Shown here: piece after piece, positions 50,021-58,199 of the stretch
Position numbering within the stretch: the stretch's first letter is position 1
How the letters are laid out: the number at the start of each line of letters is the position of its first letter
From: Lysobacteraceae bacterium
GTDB taxonomy: Bacteria > Pseudomonadota > Gammaproteobacteria > Xanthomonadales > Ahniellaceae
Direction: 5' to 3'
Assembly (NCBI GenBank): GCA_021299185.1
Contig: JAJTHZ010000022.1
Span: forward strand, 1-58,199
DNA: 58,199 bases
Position numbers and translations under genes: made by a program
Notes under the pieces: generated by a model
Database searches by the model: none
The model's input: only the letters and a program-made list of their open reading frames with translations
Told to the model about the DNA's origin: nothing

Positions 50021-51376
50021 TCACGCCGGATCGGCGCTCGCCGCGGCGCTCACAGCCGCCGACAGCTTGCCCAGCACGCCGTCGACCAGCATCGGGTCGT
50101 CCGCTTCGACCGTGACGCGGATCACCGGCTCGGTGCCCGAGGCGCGCAGCACCAGGCGCCCGCGGCCGGCCAGCGACTGCTCGGCCTGCGCGCGCGCCAG
50201 TTGGACGGACTCATGGGCCAGCGGCCGGGTGCCCGCCGCGACGCGCACGTTGACCGTCTTCTGCGGCAGGCGCGACCAGCCGGCGGCCAGTTCGTCGAGC
50301 GCCTTGCCCTGCCTCGCCATCACCTCCAGCACCTGCAGCGCGCACACCAGCGCGTCGCCGGTGCTGGCGCGGTCGAGGCACAGCACGTGGCCGGAGGCCT
50401 CGCCGCCGAGCACCCCGCCCTGCCCCACCAGCATCTGGTGCACGAAGCGGTCGCCGACCGCGGCACGCTGGAAACCGATGCCGCGTCGCGCGAGCGCCTG
50501 CTCGAGGCCGAAGTTGGTCATCAGCGTGCCCACCACCGGCCCGCGCAGCCGCCCGCTGGCCTGCCAGTCGCAGGCCAGCACGTGCAGGATGTCGTCGCCG
50601 TCGACCAGCGCGCCGGAGCGGTCGGCCAGCACCACGCGGTCGCCGTCGCCGTCGAAGGCAATGCCGAGGTCGGCGCCCTGCGCCACCACCGCGCGGCACA
50701 TCACGGCCGGATGCGTGGACCCGCACTCAAGGTTAATGTTGAGCCCGTCGGGCTCTGCCGCCAGCGGCAGCACGCTGGCGCCGAATTCGGTGAGCAGGCG
50801 CGGGCCGAGGTGGTAGTTGGCGCCGTTGGCGCAGTCGACCACGATGCGCAGCCCGGCCAGGGAGAACCCGGCGGGCACCGTGGCACGGCAGAACCCGAGG
50901 TAGCGCTCGGCCGCGTCGGCCATGCGCACCGCCTTGCCGAGCCGCTCCGGCGCGACGGTCGCGAACGGCGCGTCGATCGCCGACTCGATCGCCTGCTCGA
51001 GGTCGTCGGACAGTTTCTCGCCCTGCGCCGAGAAGAACTTGATGCCGTTGTCGTAGTGCGGATTGTGCGAGGCGCTGATCACGATGCCGGCGCTCGCGCC
51101 GCAATCGCGGGTCAGCATCGCCACCGCCGGAGTCGGCATCGGCCCCAGCAGGCGCACGTCGGCGCCGGCGGCGATCAGGCCGGCCTCGAGCGCGCTTTCG
51201 AACATGTAGCCCGAGCGGCGCGTGTCCTTGCCGATCAGGATCGAACCGTCGCCGCCGGCGGCGGCCAGCACTTCGCCCGCGGCGCGCCCCAGGCGCAGCA
51301 CGAAGTCGGCGCTGACCGGCCAAGTGCCGACCGTGCCGCGGATGCCGTCGGTGCCGAAGTACTTGCGGTCGCCCAT
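50021..51376 (-). CDS. glmM: Phosphoglucosamine mutase
   Basis: Converts glucosamine-6-phosphate to glucosamine-1-phosphate for UDP-GlcNAc, peptidoglycan and LPS. The 451 residues start [20 protein letters not shown]. The phosphoserine loop is [16 protein letters not shown] near 100-115 and the metal loop [13 protein letters not shown] near 240-252. Sugar-binding GGEASGHVL near 326 and the phosphate-binding C-terminus [14 protein letters not shown] follow. Downstream of folP as in E. coli. Confidence 0.96.
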   Translation of the reverse strand: MGDRKYFGTDGIRGTVGTWPVSADFVLRLGRAAGEVLAAAGGDGSILIGKDTRRSGYMFESALEAGLIAAGADVRLLGPMPTPAVAMLTRDCGASAGIVISASHNPHYDNGIKFFSAQGEKLSDDLEQAIESAIDAPFATVAPERLGKAVRMADAAERYLGFCRATVPAGFSLAGLRIVVDCANGANYHLGPRLLTEFGASVLPLAAEPDGLNINLECGSTHPAVMCRAVVAQGADLGIAFDGDGDRVVLADRSGALVDGDDILHVLACDWQASGRLRGPVVGTLMTNFGLEQALARRGIGFQRAAVGDRFVHQMLVGQGGVLGGEASGHVLCLDRASTGDALVCALQVLEVMARQGKALDELAAGWSRLPQKTVNVRVAAGTRPLAHESVQLARAQAEQSLAGRGRLVLRASGTEPVIRVTVEADDPMLVDGVLGKLSAAVSAAASADPA

Positions 51377-51485
51377 GCCATTTCCCCGTTCGCGAGCCGG
51401 CGATGATGCCAAGCGCGCGTGAAGGGAGCCAGCCACCCGCGCGCGGCCGACCGGGCGGCGGGTGAACGATGGTGCCGCGGCGCGC

Positions 51486-52403
51486 TCAGTCCTCGGCCAG
51501 CAGGCGCGCGCGGCGCGCGGCGTCAGGGTCGGACAGCCGCGCCTCGCGCACCGGGATGCCCGACGCGACCGCCTGCCACACGGCCAGCGCGTCGCGGGTC
51601 GCCGCCACGTCGTGCACGCGCACGATCGCGGCGCCGCGCTGCACGGCGACCAGCGCCGCGGCGACCGAGCCATGCACGCGCTCGCGCGGCGCTTCGCGGC
51701 CGGTGATCGCGCCGATGCTCGACTTGCGCGACAGCCCGGCCAGCACCGGCACGCCGAGGGTGGCGAAACGCTCCAGGCCGCGCAGCAGCGCCAGGTTGTG
51801 CTCCAGCGTCTTGCCGAAGCCGAAGCCGGGATCGACCACCAGCCGCGACCTGTCGATGCCGGCGAACTGGCAGGCCAGCATGCGGTCGGCGAGGAAGCGG
51901 TGCACCTCGCCCACCACGTCGTCGTAGTGCGGCGCCTGCTGCATGCTGCGCGGCTCGCCCTGCATGTGCATCAGCACCGCGGCGGCACCCGCCTCGGCGA
52001 CCGCCTCCAGCGCGCCGTCGGCGCGCAGGGCGAGCACGTCGTTGACCATCGCCGCGCCCGCCGCGAGCGCGGCGCGCATCACCGCGGGCTTGCTGGTGTC
52101 GATCGAGACCGGGACGCCGGCGCGGCCGGCCAGGGCTTCGACCACCGGCAGCACGCGACGCAGTTCCTCGGCCTCGTCGACCGCCGCGGCACCCGGCCGG
52201 GTCGATTCGCCGCCCACGTCGAGCAGGTCGGCGCCCTCCGCCACCAGCCGCAGCGCGTGGTCCACCGCGGCCTCGACCGAGTCGAGCGCCCCGCCATCGC
52301 TGAACGAGTCGGGCGTGACGTTGACCACGCCCATGATGCGCGGACGGTCGAGGGCGAGCGTCGCGCCGCCCTTCAGGGCCAGCGTGCGGTGGGTGTCGAA
52401 CAT
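51486..52403 (-). CDS. folP: Dihydropteroate synthase
   Basis: Joins p-aminobenzoate to dihydropterin pyrophosphate in folate synthesis, the sulfonamide target. The 305-residue TIM barrel has [14 protein letters not shown] near 25-38, GGESTRPGA near 64-72, the pterin site [13 protein letters not shown] near 193-205, and [14 protein letters not shown] nine bases before the ATG at 52403 supports the start. Between ftsH and glmM, the conserved order. Confidence 0.96.
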   Translation of the reverse strand: MFDTHRTLALKGGATLALDRPRIMGVVNVTPDSFSDGGALDSVEAAVDHALRLVAEGADLLDVGGESTRPGAAAVDEAEELRRVLPVVEALAGRAGVPVSIDTSKPAVMRAALAAGAAMVNDVLALRADGALEAVAEAGAAAVLMHMQGEPRSMQQAPHYDDVVGEVHRFLADRMLACQFAGIDRSRLVVDPGFGFGKTLEHNLALLRGLERFATLGVPVLAGLSRKSSIGAITGREAPRERVHGSVAAALVAVQRGAAIVRVHDVAATRDALAVWQAVASGIPVREARLSDPDAARRARLLAED

Positions 52404-52424
52404 GATCGCGGTCCTCCAGAATGC

Positions 52425-52450
52425 ACGAAGCCCTCGGGCGAGGGCTTCGT
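52425..52450 (-). terminator. Hairpin between ftsH and folP
   Basis: A perfect 11-base stem ACGAAGCCCTC with a 4-base loop lies 26 bases past the ftsH stop and 21 bases before folP. It is followed by GCATTCTGG, without a U tract, so it is more likely a partial terminator or mRNA-stability element than a full stop. Confidence 0.5.
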
Positions 52451-52476
52451 CGTCACGAGCTGCGGCGTCGGCCCGC

Positions 52477-54384
<1,908 letters not shown>

Positions 54385-54400
54385 CAAGCCATTCCTGTCG

Positions 54401-55045
54401 TCATGTCCTGCCCTCTCCCGATCGTCCCTTGAAGCCGGTGCAGAGGGCGTAGACCTCGGGGCTGCGGGCCCGCGAGGCCTTGGGTTTCCGCATCGTGACC
54501 TTGGTGTACCGGGTACGCAAGTCCTTCAGGTATGCATCGAATCCGGCGCCCTGGAACAGCTTGACCAGGAAGGTCCCGCCCGCGGCGAGGTGCTGCTGGG
54601 CGAAATCGCGCGCCAGTTCAACCAGTTCCATCGAACGCGCCTGGTCGACCGAGGCCACTCCGCTCATGTTGGGGGCCATGTCGGACAACACAAGGTCGAC
54701 CGGGCGGCCGGCGACCGCAGCCTCGAGCCGCCGCAGGACGGCGTCCTCGCGGAAGTCGCCGAGCAGGATCTCGACCCCGGGGATGGCCGGCATCGGCAGG
54801 ATGTCGAGGGCAATCACGGTCGCCTTGCCGGGCAGCCGCTGGGCCACCATCTGCGACCAGCCGCCGGGCGCCGCGCCGAGGTCGACCACCACCATCCCGG
54901 GCGCGAGGATGCGGTCGCGGTCGAGCAGTTCCTCCAGCTTGTAGGCCGCCCGCGAGCGCAGGCCCTCGGCCTGCGCGCGCTGCACGAAGGGGTCGCTGAA
55001 GTGCTCGCGCAGCCAGCGCTGGCTGCTCTTGCTGCGGGAGGGCAT
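54401..55045 (-). CDS. rlmE: 23S rRNA (uridine-2'-O)-methyltransferase RlmE (FtsJ)
   Basis: Methylates U2552 of 23S rRNA in the A loop. 214 residues with the K-D-K-E catalytic tetrad: Lys in [15 protein letters not shown], Asp in [11 protein letters not shown], Lys in [11 protein letters not shown], Glu in SPEVYALC. The SAM loop is [15 protein letters not shown] near 53-67. Immediately upstream of ftsH (16 bases), and divergent from yhbY, as in E. coli. Confidence 0.96.
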   Translation of the reverse strand: MPSRSKSSQRWLREHFSDPFVQRAQAEGLRSRAAYKLEELLDRDRILAPGMVVVDLGAAPGGWSQMVAQRLPGKATVIALDILPMPAIPGVEILLGDFREDAVLRRLEAAVAGRPVDLVLSDMAPNMSGVASVDQARSMELVELARDFAQQHLAAGGTFLVKLFQGAGFDAYLKDLRTRYTKVTMRKPKASRARSPEVYALCTGFKGRSGEGRT

Positions 55046-55118
55046 GGCAACGTCCGGCGCGGGGCGGTGGCCCCATCACGCATGATACCCTCCGCGGCCC
55101 CTCGCCGCCCGTTCCGCC

Positions 55119-55418
55119 ATGGCCTTGAGCAATACCCAGATCCGCTACCTGCGCGGCCTTTCGCACGCGCTGCGGCCGACCGTGATGATCGGCGGCAAGG
55201 GCCTCACCGACGCCGTGGTCGCCGAACTCGAGCTCGCGCTGGCCCACCATGAGCTGGTCAAGGTGCACGTCGCCGGCGACGACCGCGAGGCGCGCGCCGA
55301 GGCGGCCACGGTGCTGGCCTCGCGCACCGGCGCCGAGGTGGTGCAGAAGATCGGCAAGATGATCTGCCTGTATCGCCGCAATCCCGATTCGCCCGGCATC
55401 GAACTGCCGCGCGGCTGA
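55119..55418 (+). CDS. yhbY: Ribosome assembly RNA-binding protein YhbY
   Basis: CRM-domain RNA-binding protein of 99 residues associated with 50S precursors. Starts MALSNTQIRYLRGLSHALRP with the GxxG motif of the CRM fold in IGGKGLTDAVV, and ends KIGKMICLYRRNPDSPGIEL. Divergent from rlmE across 73 bases. Confidence 0.93.
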   Translation: MALSNTQIRYLRGLSHALRPTVMIGGKGLTDAVVAELELALAHHELVKVHVAGDDREARAEAATVLASRTGAEVVQKIGKMICLYRRNPDSPGIELPRG

Positions 55419-55427
55419 GGGCGGGCG

Positions 55428-55805
55428 ATGCAGCTGGTCGAACAGGACCGCGGCGGCCAACTGTTCGTGCGCCGCTGCGCGGCCGACCGGATCGTGGTGG
55501 TCGACCGCGAGTTCACTGCGTCCTTCGTGCTGGCGCTCGACCGGGTGCTCGACCCCTGGCCGGTGGCCTCGGCCGGCACGCTGGGCGCGGGCGAGGCCGC
55601 GCCGCTGCTGGCGCTGGATCCCGAGGTCGTGCTGCTGGGCACCGGCGCGCGGCAGGTGTTCCCGCCGGCGGCGTTCCTGGCCGCCTTCCTGACCCGCGGC
55701 ATCGGCATCGAGCCGATGGACAACGCCGCCGCCGCGCGCACCTTCAACGTGCTCGGCGCCGAGGGCCGGCGCGTGGTGGCGGCCTTCATCCTGCCCGGCG
55801 GCTGA
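55428..55805 (+). CDS. Mth938-like (DUF498) domain protein
   Basis: A 125-residue protein with the Mth938/DUF498 fold. Seen: the ExVxLGTGxRQxFPPxxxL-like segment VVLLGTGARQVFPPAAFL near 67-84, then MDNAAAARTFNVLGAEGRR and VVAAFILPGG. Human NDUFAF3, a complex I assembly factor, belongs to the same family; bacterial members have no settled role. Nine bases after yhbY, so probably co-transcribed. Confidence 0.85.
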   Translation: MQLVEQDRGGQLFVRRCAADRIVVVDREFTASFVLALDRVLDPWPVASAGTLGAGEAAPLLALDPEVVLLGTGARQVFPPAAFLAAFLTRGIGIEPMDNAAAARTFNVLGAEGRRVVAAFILPGG

Positions 55806-55951
55806 GCGCCGAACCCCGGCGCAGCCGTCCCGGCGTTCCATCGCCGCGGGACCACCGCCGGTCGGCCGGCCTGCCCAGGGCGGCGTGCCTGGTGCACGAT
55901 GGTCCTGACGCCACGGCGTCCGCCGTGGTGCCCGACGACGGAGGATGAAGC

Positions 55952-56638
55952 ATGGCCGAAGCACGCCTTCCGCTGTACGCCCCCCGCGGTCCCAGCATCG
56001 CCCGCGCCACCGCGCTGTCCGGGGCGATGACGGTCAACCTGCTGGTGCTGGGCGCCCTGCTGCTGCCCGCGGCGCTGGCGCCGACGCTGCAGGGCCCGCG
56101 CCTGTCGACGTTCGAGCCCGCACTGGTGGTCACCGCGGTGGAGGTCGCGGCCGCCGTGCTGCCGCTCCCGCCCGCGCCCGCGCCGGTGGAAGCCCCGCCG
56201 CGACCGGCACCGGCTGCGGTGCCGCGGGTGGTCGAAACGCCTCTGCCGACGCCGGTGGTGCCCGACGTCGCCGCGTCGACACCGGTCGCTGCCCTGCCCC
56301 CGGCGGCTCCCGTCGCCGCAGCCGTCCCCGCGCCTGGACCGGCGGCCCCGGCGGCGACCGAGGGCGCGCTGGCCTACGTCGAGGCACCCCAGCCCGACTA
56401 TCCGCGCGCCGCGCTGAAGTCGCGCGCCGAAGGCACGGTCCTGCTGCGCGTGCGGGTCGGCAGCGACGGCCTGCCGGTGTCGGTCGCGATCGCCCGCAGC
56501 AGCGGACATCCGGCGCTCGACGATGCGGCGCGGCGCCAGGTGCTGCGCCACTGGCGCTTCCAGCCCGCCCTGCGCGACGGGGTCGCGGTCGAAGCGGTCG
56601 GCCTGGTGCCGATCGCGTTCCGCCTCGACCTGCGCTGA
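55952..56638 (+). CDS. Energy transducer TonB family protein
   Basis: Periplasm-spanning protein of 228 residues that transmits proton-motive force to outer membrane receptors. One N-terminal helix (VNLLVLGALLLPAALAPTL near 30-48), a Pro/Ala-rich stalk (about 70-140), and the TonB C-terminal domain with YPRAALKSRAEGTVLLRVRV near 149-168 and VLRHWRFQPAL near 199-209. GGAGG seven bases before the ATG is a strong ribosome site. A hairpin at 55911-55928 (CCACGGC arms) lies upstream. No exbB/exbD are adjacent; other TonB copies are likely elsewhere. Confidence 0.9.
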   Translation: MAEARLPLYAPRGPSIARATALSGAMTVNLLVLGALLLPAALAPTLQGPRLSTFEPALVVTAVEVAAAVLPLPPAPAPVEAPPRPAPAAVPRVVETPLPTPVVPDVAASTPVAALPPAAPVAAAVPAPGPAAPAATEGALAYVEAPQPDYPRAALKSRAEGTVLLRVRVGSDGLPVSVAIARSSGHPALDDAARRQVLRHWRFQPALRDGVAVEAVGLVPIAFRLDLR

Positions 56639-56691
56639 TCGGGCCCTGCCAGCGCCATCCGCGGACCGGGTGGCGTCGGCGCCGGGCGGGC

Positions 56692-57612
56692 TCAAGGCCC
56701 TCCGAGGTCCTCGCGCAGCAGGCCCTCGGCGGCGCAGAAACGGCGCAGCCGCTCCAGCGCCTCGAGCTGGATCTGCCGCACGCGCTCGCGGGTGACGCCC
56801 AGCGCGGCGGCGGTTTCGGCCAGGCTCTGCACGGGCTGGTCGCCGAGCCCGTAGCGGCGCTCGATCACCGCGCGCTGGCGCGGACTCAGGCGCGCCAGCC
56901 AGGCATCGAGCCGGTTGTCGGCGGCGGCGTCGGCCAGCAGTGCCAGCGGCCCGTGTTCCGCCTCGTCGGCCAGCGCGCCGGCGAGCGCGCGATCGTCGTC
57001 GGCCGACAGCGGCTGCTCCAGCGAGGTCATGCGTTCGTTGAGGCTGAACAACTGCGCGACGTCGTCCGGCGACTTGCCCACCGTCTGCGCGACCACCTCC
57101 AGGCTCGGCGAATGGCCGAGGCTGCGCGTGAGTTCGCGGCTGGCGCGCAGCACGCCGGCCAGTTCGCGCACCACGTGCACCGGCAGGCGCACGGTGCGGC
57201 TCTGCTGGATCAGGCCGCGTTCGATCGCCTGGCGGATCCACCACATGGCGTAGGTCGAGAAGCGGAAGCCGCGCGAAGGGTCGAATTTCTCCACCGCGCG
57301 GATCAGGCCGAGGTTGCCTTCCGCGATCAGGTCCAGCAGCGCCATGCCGCGGCCGACATAGGCGCGCGCCGCCGACACCACCAGCCGCAGGTTGGCCTCG
57401 ATCAGGCGCCGCCGCGCGTCGGCCTCGCCGGCGCGCACCGCGCGCGCGAGGCGCTGCTCGTCTTCGGCCGACAGCAGGGCGATCAGGCCGATCTCGTTGA
57501 GATAGGCGGTGGTGGAATCGCGCGACTCCGCGTCCTGCGCCTCGGCCGCGCCGACCAGCACGTCGAGGTCGGCGGGCGTCAGCAGCGGATCGGGGTCGGT
57601 CTCGCGGTGCAT
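56692..57612 (-). CDS. rpoS: RNA polymerase sigma factor RpoS
   Basis: Stationary-phase/general stress sigma factor, 306 residues. Region 1.2 [20 protein letters not shown], region 2.1-2.4 with [20 protein letters not shown] and [17 protein letters not shown], and region 3 with [19 protein letters not shown]. Region 4.2 is [20 protein letters not shown]. RpoD and RpoH are excluded by length, by the missing 1.1 region and by the nlpD neighbour upstream, the standard gammaproteobacterial order. A TACGAT (57641-57636) 23 bases before the ATG may be an additional promoter. Confidence 0.93.
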   Translation of the reverse strand: MHRETDPDPLLTPADLDVLVGAAEAQDAESRDSTTAYLNEIGLIALLSAEDEQRLARAVRAGEADARRRLIEANLRLVVSAARAYVGRGMALLDLIAEGNLGLIRAVEKFDPSRGFRFSTYAMWWIRQAIERGLIQQSRTVRLPVHVVRELAGVLRASRELTRSLGHSPSLEVVAQTVGKSPDDVAQLFSLNERMTSLEQPLSADDDRALAGALADEAEHGPLALLADAAADNRLDAWLARLSPRQRAVIERRYGLGDQPVQSLAETAAALGVTRERVRQIQLEALERLRRFCAAEGLLREDLGGP

Positions 57613-57662
57613 GGATGCCCCCGGCGGGGACGCTGATCGTATCGCGGACGCCGGGGTGGCCG

Positions 57663-58199
57663 TCAGCGCGGCGGCAGGAACTGCAGCGGATCGGTCGGCC
57701 GCCCGGCACGACGGATCTCGAAGTGCAGCGCGTCGAAACCGTTTGGCGCACGCCCCATCTCGGCGATCGCCTGGCCGGCCTTGACGCGCTGGCCCTCGGC
57801 CACCAGGCGGCGGCGGTTGTGGCCGTAGGCGGACAGGAACTCGGCCGAATGCTTGATGATGATCAACTCGCCGTAACCGACCAGGCCATTGCCGCTGTAG
57901 ACCACCTCGCCATCGGCGGCGGCCACCACCGGCGCGCCGGCGCGACCGCGCACATCGATGCCCTGCCGCGCGGGGTCGCCGGCGGCGAAGCGGTTGACCG
58001 GGGTGCCGTCGGCGGGCCAGCGCCAGCGCACCCCGCTGGCATTGCGGCTCGGACCGTCGGCAATGCGCGCGACCGGCTCGGGCTCCGCGGTGGCCGGCGG
58101 CGCGGGCGTCGGCTCGGTCGGCGGGGGTGCGACCGGTGCGGGCGGCGTGCGCACGGGCGTGGGATCGGCCACGGCGCGCGCCAGCGCGCCGGCCGGGCG
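57663..58199 (-). CDS. nlpD: NlpD-like LytM-domain lipoprotein, 5' end outside window
   Basis: C-terminal 178 residues, with the open frame continuing past the window edge. A Pro/Thr/Ala linker ([19 protein letters not shown]) precedes a LytM/M23 domain ([58 protein letters not shown]). Catalytic M23 enzymes have H-x3-D and H-x-H zinc ligands; here the first His region reads RQGIDV and the HxH reads ALH. The domain is therefore degenerate, as in amidase activators NlpD/EnvC. It should activate AmiC at the septum. rpoS follows directly. The LysM region and lipobox would lie beyond the edge. Confidence 0.88.
   Translation of the reverse strand, partial: RPAGALARAVADPTPVRTPPAPVAPPPTEPTPAPPATAEPEPVARIADGPSRNASGVRWRWPADGTPVNRFAAGDPARQGIDVRGRAGAPVVAAADGEVVYSGNGLVGYGELIIIKHSAEFLSAYGHNRRRLVAEGQRVKAGQAIAEMGRAPNGFDALHFEIRRAGRPTDPLQFLPPR

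Overview
The window is about 58 kb of very GC-rich DNA, dense with genes and with GC-biased third codon positions. It reads as a chromosomal segment of a gammaproteobacterium of the Lysobacterales (Xanthomonadales) type. The basis is the tpiA-secG-tRNA-Leu-nuoA..N order, the tRNA-fMet-rimP-nusA-infB-rbfA-truB-rpsO-pnp order, a TonB-dependent receptor and TonB protein, and REP-like palindromes of the 'GTAGGAGCGCGCTTGCGCGC' and 'GTGGGAGCCGGC' kinds. No phage, transposase, integrase or CRISPR array is visible. The species cannot be resolved from what is here.

Left part (1-11,000). A three-unit 112-bp tandem repeat precedes a leftward TonB-dependent receptor. Next come a small flavodoxin-like protein, SlyD, a two-gene operon (dienoyl-CoA isomerase-like crotonase plus a TIGR03862-type flavoprotein), the ABC-F ATPase Uup, and a leftward ferrous iron uptake operon. 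That operon is feoA-feoB plus a small Cys-rich membrane protein, and its promoter carries a good Fur box.

Middle left (11,089-22,410). A rightward, tightly coupled run carries leucine/isovalerate catabolism genes (liuC, liuD, a lipoprotein, liuE). It continues with almost no gap into three tandem paralogues of a TPR plus GT41-like (SPINDLY/HMW1C-like) glycosyltransferase and ends near a GNAT acetyltransferase. This triplicated glycosyltransferase block is the most unusual content of the window.

Middle right (22,627-47,332). On the minus strand, read from right to left: secG, tRNA-Leu(GAG), the complete 14-gene NADH dehydrogenase I operon nuoA-N, initiator tRNA-fMet, two terminator-like hairpins, then rimP-nusA-infB-rbfA-truB-rpsO-pnp, closed by a strong terminator. 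The 306-bp infB-rbfA gap holds GC-rich inverted repeats able to form a 29-bp hairpin.

Right part (47,336-58,199). tpiA feeds into secG. A rightward SDR oxidoreductase and a leftward 2OG-Fe(II) dioxygenase sit between tpiA and glmM-folP-ftsH-rlmE. The other genes are rightward yhbY, a Mth938/DUF498 protein and a TonB energy transducer, then leftward rpoS and nlpD, the latter cut by the window end. The essential gene order rlmE-ftsH-folP-glmM-secG-tRNA-Leu-tRNA-fMet-rimP...pnp known from E. coli is preserved, but with the nuo operon, tpiA and the two oxidoreductases placed inside it.

Many rightward and leftward neighbours overlap by ATGA or GTGA, so translational coupling is common. The hexamer TAGAAT recurs just upstream of several gene or tRNA starts and is probably the usual -10 element here.
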